A DNA stretch of 64,000 bases from Lepiota brunneoincarnata (GCA_023014365.1 JAEBUN010000017.1:1-64000), one strand, 5' to 3'. Counted from the first letter of the stretch, positions 50,505 to 60,703 are shown. Notes: generated from the letters alone by a model not told the origin. Program-made: numbers and translations.

Positions 50505-51579
50505 CGTAGCATTCCTCGTAATAATCGTCGTGGGTGAGGTCGATGTATCGATGGTGAGTTGTGGGAATGGTCGGGGGACGGGTTGTCGGATTTCTGGAGT
50601 AGGGGGCGTGTCGAGTCTTTCGACTTGGACATTCGGTCCGTTTGTGGCGCGGTTGGAAGACAGCGCAGTGGGGGCATCTATATTTGATGCAGTCGTATGA
50701 GTAGTGCCCTAGGGCATATTGCTTGCATCCGAGGCAGGCAAATTGGGGGCAATCCATGGCCCAGTGTCCTGTGTGTCTGCATTGGATGCAGACTGATCTG
50801 TCGGTGGTTCGGGGGTTGGTTCGTGGGTGAACGGGATTGGGGGAGTTCCGAATCGGGACGTTGTTATTGGTGACGGTGTGGGTGGTGTCCTTGGTGGGGG
50901 TGAGAAGTCTGAAGGGATTTCTGATACTGGCGGGCTTTCTTCCCTTACTGGGGACTGTGGTGATGATAGCGGCAGTGGTCGTCGTGGTAGTGGTGGGGAC
51001 GGTTGTGGTGGGGGGCTGCGAGGTATGTACCTCATCTCGTTTGGGTAGATTCTTTGACACCTCGGACATGAGGCTCGATCTTGAGCGGAGAAGTCGCTCG
51101 AGTGATTCTGCCCAGGCACGTTGCGTATTGTACGCAGTAGCGAGAGCCTTAGTCTGTCGTACGTGGTGGGTATAGTCGTACCAGAGTTGTCGGTCGTATT
51201 CTGAAATTGGAGTGTGTTCCAATTTAGTCGTAAAGGCTCCGTCGGTGGCAGCCTCGCGCAAATCTCTGTCAGAAGGGTGATTTGGTCCATATGATCGTAC
51301 TCCAGCTGTATGGTATCTAAGGGAGGCGGCTGGGGCGGCTGTTGGTTCTGGGGTGTCGTTGGGGTCGGGGGTCTCATCCCTGGAGGGGGCGTATGTTGCG
51401 GCGAAGGTGTGAGAGGGGGTGTAGGGAGACGGGGCCGGAATGGGAGTTGTTTGAAGTGTAGTATGTTCGACGTTTGCATTGTTAACAATGACTACGGAGG
51501 ATGATGAGGAGGTTGGTGAAGGTGTTGTTGAAAAAGGGGGAGTAGTTTGAGGGCGAGTGAGGTCGAGGTTCATGGGCAT
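50455..51579 (-). CDS. Chromovirus-2 ORF3: triple zinc-knuckle protein after pol
   Basis: 374 codons. The ATG is 2 nt after the pol TAA (TAAAGATG), in the -1 frame, so it could be translated by termination-reinitiation. The N-terminal half is Pro/Thr/Ser-rich. A helical stretch follows (EYDRQLWYDYTHHVRQTKAL, WAESLERLLRSR), then a basic Thr-rich linker and three knuckles: CX2CX4HX4C (CIQCRHTGHWAMDC), CX2CX6HX4C (CLGCKQYALGHYSYDC) and CX2CX6HX4C (CPHCAVFQPRHKRTEC). It occupies the position of env in some Ty3 elements but has no signal peptide or membrane span. Nucleic-acid binding is inferred. Confidence 0.75.
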   Translation of the reverse strand: MPMNLDLTRPQTTPPFSTTPSPTSSSSSVVIVNNANVEHTTLQTTPIPAPSPYTPSHTFAATYAPSRDETPDPNDTPEPTAAPAASLRYHTAGVRSYGPNHPSDRDLREAATDGAFTTKLEHTPISEYDRQLWYDYTHHVRQTKALATAYNTQRAWAESLERLLRSRSSLMSEVSKNLPKRDEVHTSQPPTTTVPTTTTTTTAAIITTVPSKGRKPASIRNPFRLLTPTKDTTHTVTNNNVPIRNSPNPVHPRTNPRTTDRSVCIQCRHTGHWAMDCPQFACLGCKQYALGHYSYDCIKYRCPHCAVFQPRHKRTECPSRKTRHAPYSRNPTTRPPTIPTTHHRYIDLTHDDYYEECYDDVAESNITGEPCGSF

Positions 51580-51581
51580 CT

Positions 51582-54500
51582 TTAAGTACGTTTAGTGTGG
51601 GAGCGAAGTTGTCTTTGGGTGGTTTTGGTGGGTTCCTGTTCTTTCTGGGGAATTCTATGAGCTTCTTTATACTCAGTCAAGTATTCTTTGGCGTTTTCGT
51701 GAAGTGTTTCGTCGGTGATCCATTCGTTCTCCGTGTGGGAGTATCCTTTCCATTTGACGTAGTATTGGAGTTTTCCACGATGTTGTTGGTGATTTAGAAT
51801 GGCTTCTATTTCGTATTCCTCTTCTTCATTGATGATGTCTGGTGGTGGTGGGGTCGGATGAGATCCGTATGCTTCTGTTTCGGTATATGGAGTTAGAAGG
51901 TTTCTGTGGAATACTGGATGTATCTTCCATTTGATCGGAAGTTTTAGTTTGTAGGTGAGCAGTGATAGGACTTCTGTGATAAGGAAGGGTCCTAGTCGTT
52001 TTGGAGATATTTTGTTGGAGATGAAGGGAAGTTTGAGGTTCTTGGCTTCTAGCCATACTTTTTGATGTGTTTCAAGGGGTTTGACAGTTCTTCTGGTTCT
52101 TTGTTTCATAATGTTGGCAGAGAGTTGATGTGCCGCGTGTGCTTCTTTTCTGGCATCGTCAAGGAGTCTGATGCGTTCGTCTACTGATGGAAAGTTTGAT
52201 GTTTCCATTACCGTGGGTATCGGTGGAGGGTTGTATCCCATGATTAGTTCGAATGGGGATTTCTGCCTTGAGGCATGTATTTTGGAGTTGTGTGCGAATT
52301 CGGCGATAGGGAGAGTTTCTGACCAGTCGAGGGGATTTCTGGTGCAGTATATGGCGAGATAGGTCTCGATTTCTTGATTGTATCGTTCTGTGGAACCATC
52401 TGTCTGGGGATGGTATGCGGTTGAGAATGCTTGTTGGATGTTAAGGCGTTTAGCTAGCTGTCGTAGGGAGTTGGCGGCGAATCTGGGGTCTCGATCTGAT
52501 ATGATTTTGTCGGGTAGTCCGAACCTGGTGAAGACTTTCTCTATTAATAGTCGTCCGATGTCATCGGCATTTGATCGATCTGAGGTTGGGATGAAAATTA
52601 CCCCCTTCGTAAGGCCGTGGTCCACCACGGACAATATCGCATTATGGCCGGCGCTAGGTGGTAGACCGGTGATAAGATCCCATGAGATCTGAGCAAATGG
52701 GCGTTTAGATGCTGGTGGAGGGATCGGTTGAGTCGGTGCGCGATCCGGTCTGCGTATAATTTTATGTTGCTGACACTCTGGACAGCCTTTGACATAGTTC
52801 TTTATGAACGTTGACATTCCTGGCCAATACACTTCTTTTTTGGCGAGGCGGTACGTTTCTTGTTCTCCAGGGTGGCCACGTGTGGGGTGGTCGTGGTACC
52901 TTGCGATGACATCGCGTCTGAGTTGAAGGTCTTCTGGAATAATGACACGTTCTTGGAACGTGAGGAGTGAACCGTTTGAGGTTGGGACTGTTCCGAAGTC
53001 TTTATTGGCGGCGTTAGGGTGGGCTTCTTTTAGGAGTTTGAACGCTTCCATGGTTCTAGCGTCGTATTTTGGTGATTCCATGATTCTTTCTTGGAGTTCC
53101 ATATCGATGGTGGCGATAAAGAGGTGTTCTGGGAGTATTGTGATCAAGTTTTGATCTTCTACGTCATTGGTGGCAACGAAAAGGTTGTTTGGAAGCATGG
53201 TAACGTCTTCGTTATCGTTGTCCTCGTCAGGAATGTGGTCTGGACGTCTCGATAAGGCGTCTGGTGCAGGAATTTTTGATCCTGGGACGTGTTCTAATTT
53301 GAAGTTGTAATCAGCGAGGGTCTGTACCCATCGTGCTTGTCGGCGGTTGATTTTCTGGGGTTTACGCCAGTAGGTTAGGTTTTGGTGGTCCGTTCTGATA
53401 CGGACAGTATGGGGGCTGCCAAGGAGGTAGTGGCGCCATTCTTCGAGGGCTCGGATGATAGCGAGGAGTTCCCTGTCGTAGATGTCATAATTGCGTTCCG
53501 CTGGTCCAAACGTCTTTGAATAGAATGATACGGGTTTCCGTATTCCGTTGATGTCGTATTGATACAGGACAGCTCCTGATGCGAATTTAGAAGCATCGGC
53601 TTCTATTTCGAAGGGTTTTGTGGAGTCGGGCATGAGGAGTACCGGTTCCTTTAAGAATTCGTTTTTGAGCGTTTCGAACGCTTTCTGTTGTTCTTCTTTC
53701 CATTCGAATTTGTTTGATTTGGAAAGGAGTTGGTTCAGGGGTTTGGTATGGTGGGAGTAGTTGTGGATGAACTTCCGGTAGAAGTTGCAGAATCCGATGA
53801 ATTTCCGAATATGTCGGACTGTCTTTGGTACTGGCCAGTCTTCTATTCCCTTGAGTTTTCCGGAATCCATTTTGATCTCGTCTGGCGTGATGATCATGCC
53901 GAGGTATTTGAGTCGTTATTTGTTGAACTCGCATTTTTCCGTTTTAAGGTAGAGGTCGTTTTCCTGCAGGATCTGCAGTACTTTTTCCGTGAGTCGGTCG
54001 GTTTCCTCTTGGGTTTTACCATAGATTAGGATGTCATCCATATAGATGATGATTCCTCCTTTCTCCATTATTTCGGAGAATAATGTGTCCATCATATGTT
54101 GGAACGTCGCGGGACTGTTGCAAAGTCCGAAGAACATAACAGTTGGTTCGAAAAGACCCATAGGAGTCTTGAACGCTGCTTTCCATTGATCGCCATCTTT
54201 GATTCTGACGTTATTGTATCCTAGGCGGACGTCGAGCTTGGTGAAATACTTAGCTCCTTTGAGTTTATCCATGATAGAAGAAATCATGGGGATTGGGTAG
54301 GCGTTTTTGACGGTGTGATCGTTTAGATAACGATAGTCTTGGCAGGGTCGGAGGTCTCCTCCTTTCTTGGCAACGAAGAAGAAGGGTGATGCCATAGGGG
54401 ATTTTGAGGGGCGGATGTAGCCTTTTCGGAGGTTTTCGTCTATGAATTCTTTCAATGCTTTTTCTTCGGCAGGTGCCACTTGATAAGGTTTCATTGATTT

Positions 54501-55440
54501 CGCTTCGAACGTCGGTTTTAGTTTGATTTCATGATCAAATGTTCTTGATGGTGGGAATCGTTCGGAGGCTTTCTTGTTGAATATTTTAGCCCATTGGGCG
54601 AATCTCCGAGGGATCTCGGGTGTTTCCTTGTTTGATTCCGGTTGTTTTCCTTTTTGGTTTGCCGATCTTGTCGGAATATGTTGCTCATTGTGGAGCGTTG
54701 TGGCGTGTGTCGCTTTGGCGTTTACTTCTAATGGGGTTAGAAGCATGGGGTTCATTTCTCTTTCTAGAGAGAAGGTGTCGAGATCAACATTTGACAGGTT
54801 GATGTATTCCTCGGGGTTTTCCTCGGGTTGAGAGGTTTTTCCAGCCATTATGTCCATGGCGATGGAGTTGAGTTCGACAGGTCGTCGTAGGGTTCTGAGG
54901 AGTTTCGAGAAATCCTGGTGGTCGATTTGTGGTTTCCAAGAGAATGTCTTGGTCTTCCAGTTGATGTCGGGGTTATATTGTTCCAACCAGGGAAATCCGA
55001 TGATGAGGTCTTTCTCACCAGTGTTTGTGACGTACGCTTCTAGCGTGCAATCTCTTCCATCAATGATGGTTCTGATTTTGATGTATTCACGGATCTTGCC
55101 ATGTTGATTATCAGTTCCGTCAACGTTACTGAGTGGAATTGGTTGGTCCAGCCATTTGGTTTGATAACCATGTCGTTCAACGACTTTGTGGGAGATAAAG
55201 TTCCCTTGGGCTCCTGAGTCTATCAGGGCGGTGATGGCCACGGGTTTTGATGTCCGTTCACTCCAAATCTCGATGGGTAGAAAAAGGGATCGTTTATTCG
55301 GGGATAGTCGTAATTGTACAGAGTTTATCGAGAAAATGTCCTTCTGGGAGTGAGAGTACGAAATGTCCTTCTGAGTTTTGGAACGTGCAGGGGCACATCT
55401 GTCGACAGCGTTCCTTTTTAAAAATCCTGGAATGGACGCA
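51582..55440 (-). CDS. pol: Chromovirus-2 Pol, one in-frame stop
   Basis: The frame is open from upstream of the gag stop. Protease (ALIDSGAQGNFISH near 55,225; preceded by SPNKRSLFLPIEIW), RT (FGLCNSPATFQHMMDT near 54,130; IIYMDDILIYGK near 54,040), a TAA at 53,916-53,918 between KCEFNK and RLKYLG, then RNase H (EADASKFASGAVLY; YDRELLAI), integrase zinc finger (HTRGHPGEQ...CPECQQH near 52,880-52,750), catalytic SWDLITGLP, SDRDPRF, GSTERYNQ, and a C-terminal chromodomain (YEIEAILNHQQHRGKLQYYVKWKGY near 51,800). The stop splits an otherwise intact ~1,285-codon frame. Gag lies in the other frame, so expression should need a -1 shift. Confidence 0.92.
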
Positions 55441-56608
55441 TCTCCGGATCCTCGGCTAGCGCGGAGTGGAGTTCTTGTTGGAGTTCTGGATTGAGGTCAT
55501 CGACCATTTGGCGCATCTGAGATGCAACTTCTGCGACGGCAAGGGAGTACTTGCGTTGCGGTGATTGTTGGGCGTTCCGGTTTGGGAATCCGGGACGAGT
55601 GTTTTGTTGTCCAGGGAAGGGACGGTTGGGGTTTCTCGCAGGGCGAGGTGGATTAGTGCGCATTCCTGGGAAGCGTCTAGCTGGCGGTGGTTGGGGGCAT
55701 TTACTGACCCAATGATCTTTGGCTCCACATCGGAAGCATTCCTGGTTTTGGTATGATTTCATTTGTTGTCCGGTGACAACGGCATCTAACTCCAATGATT
55801 CTTGTGCGGAGTTTTCTTCGGTGTACTCCGGTTGTGGGATTTCAGGATAAGGGTCTTCGAACCCTTCTTCTATAGCGACATGGTCTACTTCCATGGCATG
55901 TGGGTCGCGTGGGGTGAATCGTGGAGCGTTGCTCCTTTGGTAGAATTGTGCGTAGGGCACGTTATTGTTCGGGCGACTTGGTCCTCGATTGGGTTGGTAC
56001 TGATTTCTTTGGGGAAACGTGTTTCTGGGGGTACCGTACAGGGCGTTAATTCGGCGGAAATTGTCGTTGAGTTTGTTTGCTCGGGTGTACCAAGCGGTGA
56101 TCGTTGTCGGAGGGTTTTCTGATTCATCGATTTTCATGGCAATGCGGCGATCGATTGCTTTGCGGTATAGATCGATCAGAGTGCGATCTTCGTTTAATCC
56201 GGATTGTCGGACGAGTTCTTTGAACTGAGCGTTGAACTCAGTCATTGGTTTACCTGCTTGATGCAGGGTTTGGAGTCTGGTATGCGCGTACGCATGTTCG
56301 TCTGCTGGGGTGAAGTCGGCCCTAAGTCGGGCAGTGAAATTGTCCCATGACTCCATGACTATGGTTTGTCCTGGTGGAGTTTGGGCGTTCCTCTCATGGA
56401 GGTATTGTCTAGCCCAGGCTCGGGCATCTCCTGATTGCATTGTCGAAAGGACGAACAGAGTTCTAGCGAGGTCGGTGTTGTAAGTGGTCGCATTGGCGAG
56501 CACGTAAACTTCACATTGGAAGATCCAATCTTCGAATAGTCTTCTAGTTCCATCAAAGGCGATGGGTTTGAGGAGTCCTAACTCCTTTGGGGTAGCTGCG
56601 GCGGCCAT
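55418..56608 (-). CDS. gag: Chromovirus-2 Gag
   Basis: 396 codons from ATG 56,608. Gag core: KPIAFDGTRRLFEDWIFQCE, TLFVLSTMQSGDARAWARQY, FTARLRADFTPADEHAYA; then a zinc knuckle CX2CX4HX4C (CFRCGAKDHWVSKC near 55,740) and a C-terminal Gln/Glu-rich tail. The same frame is open for 207 more codons upstream (to 57,229), without an ATG, encoding a Pro-rich segment and a charged helix (ELAERQRLLHEKELQEHYER), so the native Gag may be longer. The stop TAA sits in GGATTTTTAAAAAGG, where the -1 frame enters pol. Confidence 0.9.
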   Translation of the reverse strand: MAAAATPKELGLLKPIAFDGTRRLFEDWIFQCEVYVLANATTYNTDLARTLFVLSTMQSGDARAWARQYLHERNAQTPPGQTIVMESWDNFTARLRADFTPADEHAYAHTRLQTLHQAGKPMTEFNAQFKELVRQSGLNEDRTLIDLYRKAIDRRIAMKIDESENPPTTITAWYTRANKLNDNFRRINALYGTPRNTFPQRNQYQPNRGPSRPNNNVPYAQFYQRSNAPRFTPRDPHAMEVDHVAIEEGFEDPYPEIPQPEYTEENSAQESLELDAVVTGQQMKSYQNQECFRCGAKDHWVSKCPQPPPARRFPGMRTNPPRPARNPNRPFPGQQNTRPGFPNRNAQQSPQRKYSLAVAEVASQMRQMVDDLNPELQQELHSALAEDPEMRPFQDF

Positions 56609-57229
56609 TATTTGTAATTGTCCGGGTGGCGGCGGCGGTGGTGGCGATGGAGATTGCGTTGGTCGGAGAGGTGGAGCCGGTAGGGCTAAGGGTACGGTTG
56701 GTGCGGGTAATGCGGGTGGTTGTGGATCGGGATCTGATTGGTTGTCGTCTGTTATATAGACGTCGGAGTCGTTGTCTTCTTGGGGTTTTCCCTGATTTAC
56801 GGCGTATTCGTGGCGTGAGAGTAAATTTTCCTCTGATGTGGAAAGTCCTCTAGGTTGTTTGAGGGCGTTTTTAAGTCTTTGGAGTTCGTAGTCGTTTAAT
56901 GGGTCTACTTTAGCACGGTATTCGTCGGCTTGTTTGTGTTTTTCTTCTTCTCGTTCGTAATGTTCTTGTAGTTCTTTTTCGTGTAGTAGTCTTTGTCGTT
57001 CTGCTAGTTCGTCAGCAAAGCTAGTCCTTGTTCGTGTTGATGTACTTGGAGCGGGTGAGTCGAATGGGGATGGAGGATAGAACGGGGATGGTGTCTGAGT
57101 GGGGATAGGGTTTCTTCTGGGATCTGGGTTTTGGGTTCCTGATCCTGAGATTCTGCTTCTCGATTTGGGAGGAGGAGGTGATGGGGATTCTCGGGCCGAG
57201 AATTTCTTTGGAGGCGTGGTGATATTTGT

Positions 57230-57487
57230 CTAGCGATCGATTATCGCTAGAAGTATGAAGAATTGGGTGGCGATTATGGATATCCCTGAGTATAGATTCC
57301 ACGATCTGACGACACAGCAGTGACAGGGGCACGTGATGCGTTCGAGTTCTAGGGTGATGATTCGATAGGCGATGAGGGTGGCGGTAGAGGTGAAAACGAA
57401 AATGAGTAGGTAAGCCAGGTCTTCTGGCGGGGAGAGGTTGAGGGACGTAGCGATGGCTACACAGAGAGGCGGTTTTCTTTCGCACAT
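57230..57487 (-). CDS. Chromovirus-2 ORF0, hydrophobic peptide in frame before gag
   Basis: 85 codons from the ATG at 57,487 to TAG 57,230. Two hydrophobic segments (LAYLLIFVFTSTATLIAYRI; YSGISIIATQFFILLAII) are separated by a Cys-rich loop (CPCHCC). It is in the same frame as the extended gag frame, separated by this one TAG. It may be a small membrane peptide, a Gag extension made by readthrough, or a chance frame. I know no such peptide in Ty3 elements. Confidence 0.4.
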   Translation of the reverse strand: MCERKPPLCVAIATSLNLSPPEDLAYLLIFVFTSTATLIAYRIITLELERITCPCHCCVVRSWNLYSGISIIATQFFILLAIIDR

Positions 57488-57576
57488 CGTTTTGAACGAC
57501 CAGGGTACCTCAACGCGTTCAGTACGTCGGCAAAGCAGAGTAGAGTAGAGGGCGAGCAAGAGATAAGCAGCAGAGT

Positions 57577-57587
57577 ATCTTAGTGTT
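57577..57587 (-). other. Primer-binding site (self-priming), chromovirus-2
   Basis: AACACTAAGAT on the minus strand, 1 nt after the 5' LTR. It is perfectly complementary to the predicted RNA 5' end at 57,758-57,748 (ATCTTAGTGTT). Confidence 0.75.
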
Positions 57588-57588
57588 T

Positions 57589-57972
57589 TGTTACCCGGGT
57601 TAGGGGTTCGCTCTTGAGTAGCACGGCATTCGTGGCAAGATGTCTATACAGACTTGGTCTTGTCCTACTAGGCGTGACTTAGAGACGACGGAGCACTATA
57701 GTCCAGCCGGTTTAAAGGCGAAGAGGTATAGGAGGCAAGAACTGTATAACACTAAGATAAGGATACAAGGTACTGTACTGTATCCTTATATACTACTAAG
57801 TGTGGCTGTGCTCCTACTATAATGGTCCAGACCGGGGTAATTATGAGTCAGAGATAAGAAAACATGAGGCGTATACAAGAATAGTCCTTCTGATGTAACT
57901 ACTGATAGTTTCATAGTGACATGTGAATGTGAACTAAAAATAACTGTCCTTCTGATGTGGTTTCTGATAACA
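57589..57972 (-). repeat. Chromovirus-2 5' LTR
   Basis: 384 bp, minus strand, TGTTATCAG...GGGTAACA, next to the duplication AAAGC. It contains the promoter described at 57,748-57,792. Confidence 0.96.
57748..57792 (-). promoter_or_regulatory. LTR TATA box and self-primer, chromovirus-2
   Basis: TATATAAGG starts at 57,792 and the 11-nt self-primer ATCTTAGTGTT starts at 57,758, again exactly 34 nt downstream of the TATA start. The spacing equals that in chromovirus-1, although the LTRs are otherwise unrelated. Confidence 0.8.
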
Positions 57973-60633
57973 AAAGCCATCCTCAACAGCTAGATCAGCT
58001 TCCTCCTCATCATCACTGTCAGGGACAGGAGGTGGAGGATCTCTGACCTTCCACCACTCACCAGGTGACCGTCTCACACGTGCAGAGCGTCGTGGAGCAG
58101 TTGGGAGCAATGGTGGTACAGGAGGCGGTGCAACATCAAGAGGAGGCGCAGGAACAGGAGGAATGATAGGAGGTGGAGCAGGGAGTGGTACATCTTGAGG
58201 AGGATGAATAGGAATGGATGGAATGACTGGAGACACCCCCTCATCATCAAGAGGTGGTACTCCCTTAGAATGCGGAGAGGAGGGTGGTAATGGAGTTGGT
58301 GCAGTGGGTGGAGGAGTAAATCCTGGATTGGAGTTGGAATGTGAGGGAAAGTTAGACGGAGCAGATGGGACAGCCAGTGGACGTGGTGCAGTCATCTGCA
58401 CACTAGACAGTCCAGGGAAGTGCCGTTCGTCAAAGTCGGCTCTCTCTGAGATCACAACTTGTTTAGTCACAGGATTGTAAAACCTCCATGCCTTGTAGCC
58501 AATAGGATAGCCAATGAATATACACCGTTGCATGTGTGGTCCAAGTGACGTCCGCTTGTCTCTCTGCACATGAACATACGCAGTGCACCCCCAGACTCGT
58601 AGGTGAGCAACATCAGGCTTACGTTTGTAAAAGGCCTCATAAGGAGTGGTGTTGGGAAGGGGAGCAGTAGGGAGGCGATTCCAGACATGAATCATTGCAG
58701 TGAGGCACTCGCCCCAAAATGAAGGAGGGAGATGGGCTTCAGCAAGCATCGCAGTGATACGCTCACCCATTGTCCGATTAGCGCGTTCAGCCAAACCATT
58801 CTGTTGGGGCCGGTTGCGTGCAGAGTGTCTCCGCTCAATCCCACAGTCAGTGGTGAATTTGATGAAGGCATTAGACATGTATTCACCCCCTTTATCATCC
58901 TGAAGTGCACGAATCTTGCGGGAGAGCTGGTTCTCTGCCCAAGACTTGAAAGTGCAAAATGCATCAAATGCCTCCGATTTCTTCTTTAGGAAGTAAGCTG
59001 CTCGGAATCGTGTTGAGTCATCAATGAACGTGATCCAGTACTTGTAACCTCGATTGGTAGGTACAGGAAATGGTCCATGAAGATCTGAGTGCACAAGGTC
59101 AAGTGGTGCGCGTGTATGATTGGTCGAGGGAGGAAATGAGGGAGCATGCATCTTGCCAGCCAAGCAAGGTTCACAAACAGGATCGGGAGGTGTCTGAGAG
59201 GTGAGAGTAAGACCAGTCACCAATTGCTGGGAGATTATCTTCTTCACATCAGCATAGTTCTGGTGGATGAGCCTTCTGTGCCAGAGCGACAAGTCAAGAG
59301 GGAGAGAGATAGAGGCTGCAGAAGCGAGCTGGGAAGCAATGGTGACTCCCTCAAGCACAGCAGTGTTGTTAGAACGGATCCTAGCACAGAACAGAGTCTT
59401 CCTATCCCTCTGGAAGTCCATAGATGAAGCAGAGATGTGTATATTAAGGCCTTTATGCCTAGTAAGGTAGAGGCAAGACAGGAGATTGCTCTGAAGCTGA
59501 GGAACATGGAGAACTCGTGAAAACTGCACTGCACTCGTCGCTTTTCCCCCTACAACTGGCTGAAACACCACAGAGCCCACCCCAGCTGAGTAAATGACTG
59601 AATCATCAGCTAACCGGACAGGAATGCGAAGGGGAGCATAGGAATGCATCCAGTGACGATGTGGGGTCATATGAGAAGTAGCCCCTGAGTCTGCAAGCCA
59701 ATCAACGTCAGAGGAGAGCTGGGAAGGTGTGGGGGAGGTTATACTCGCGTTTCCAGCGAATTCTGTGGTGCTGAGCGCGTTTTCGGATGCAGGAGAGGGC
59801 AGGGAGTCTTGTGACATGTCCTGGGCCTTGTTGGCATGGTTCCTGGGCCGTCTAGAGCGCGATTTTGATGTGTTTTCGCGTGCATCCTTCTGGGCATCCA
59901 AAAAGAAGTAGCACTTGAGCAGTGTGTGGCCAGGCTTGTCACAAAATTCGCATTTCCCGGATGAAGGAGTGGGTGCAGAGCATGTTGCCAGTGCCTGGGA
60001 GGAGCCTGCAGTGTCCCCAGCACGTCTACGACATTGAATATCCTCTGTGACGAAAGCCTGGTGCACAGAAGCCTTGTCAAGTTTGTCCATGAGCAGGAGG
60101 GAAGAGGTGAATGAGGAGAATTCCTCAGCAGGGAGGGCTCTAATGAGAGCCATAGAGGCCAGTTCTTCATCCAGCTGGGCTAGTGTGAATCCAGAGGGGC
60201 GGAGATTCGCGATTTTTCGAGTATTTTCGTCCACCCTGTTCATCAGAGCCTGCAGGGACTCGTCCTCTTGCTTCCTGATGCTGAATAAGTCGTCATACGC
60301 GTTAAAACGCGTCCCAGCACGCTTTTGGAGGTGTATTTGCTCTAGGGCCTTCCACATCTTCACAGGATCATCCTGAATCGAGTTGAAATGGATCCTTTGG
60401 TCAGGTTCCACCATTAGAAACAGCCAGCCAGCTGCCTTGTCCGCTTTAGCCTCCCAAGCTTCCTTAGCCTGATATTCTTCTTTGGTGGGGGGAGATGAGA
60501 GTGAGGGACTTAGCATAGAACCAGATACCACTCTCCACAGCCCAGAAGCTCGAAACCACGCCTCCATCTCTCCAGACCATGTGGGGTAGTTGGAAGCGTT
60601 TAATTTGTCGAAATGGGGAGTGCTGGAAGCCAT
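57973..60633 (-). CDS. Copia-1 Gag-Pol, N-terminal part: Gag, protease, integrase
   Basis: ATG at 60,633 (MASSTPHFDKL). Gag: residues 10-200 (YPTWSGEMEAWFRASGLW, VDENTRKIANLRP), then a CCHC knuckle (CEFCDKPGHTLLKC, 228-241). Protease: WLADSGATSHM (DSGA at 315-318). GAG-pre-integrase: LWHRRLIHQNYADVKK. Integrase: CEPCLAGKMH, HSDLHGP, DDSTRF, QNGLAERANRT. A Pro-rich linker (near 58,250-58,050) leads to the junction at codon 887, where chromovirus-2 is inserted. There are no internal stops. Joined to 49,784 the frame continues intact. Confidence 0.95.
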
Positions 60634-60686
60634 TGGGAGAGGCAGAAATGAGTGAAAGGGTACAAACGCGTTTTGAAGCTGTTATA

Positions 60687-60703
60687 GCCCAGGGCCCATA
60701 ACC
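60687..60703 (-). other. Copia-1 primer-binding site, tRNA-iMet anticodon arm
   Basis: GGTTATGGGCCCTGG follows the 5' LTR directly. Its complement, CCAGGGCCCATAACC, matches the anticodon arm of eukaryotic initiator tRNA-Met, including the CAT anticodon. Drosophila copia also primes from an internal fragment of this tRNA. Confidence 0.8.

Larger units (their letters stand above)
49790..57972 (-). mobile_element. Chromovirus-2: Ty3/Tf1-type retrotransposon with extra ORFs
   Basis: It has two 384-bp LTRs (49,790-50,173 and 57,589-57,972) with a single difference that I can see, and a perfect 5-bp duplication AAAGC (49,785-49,789; 57,973-57,977). On the minus strand the order is 5' LTR, self-priming PBS, ORF0, gag, pol with chromodomain, ORF3, ORF4, 3' LTR. 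It inserted into copia-1 pol and is the youngest large insertion here. One in-frame TAA in pol is the only obvious lesion. Confidence 0.96.

Noticed and set aside
50827..51175. Gly/Val-rich plus-strand frames over chromovirus-2 ORF3.
   Set aside because: They are complements of the Pro/Thr-rich part of ORF3.
57021..57485. A 154-codon Arg/His/Pro-rich frame upstream of chromovirus-2 gag.
   Set aside because: It starts at GTG, has shadow-like composition, and overlaps the gag-frame extension, which reads as a more plausible protein.
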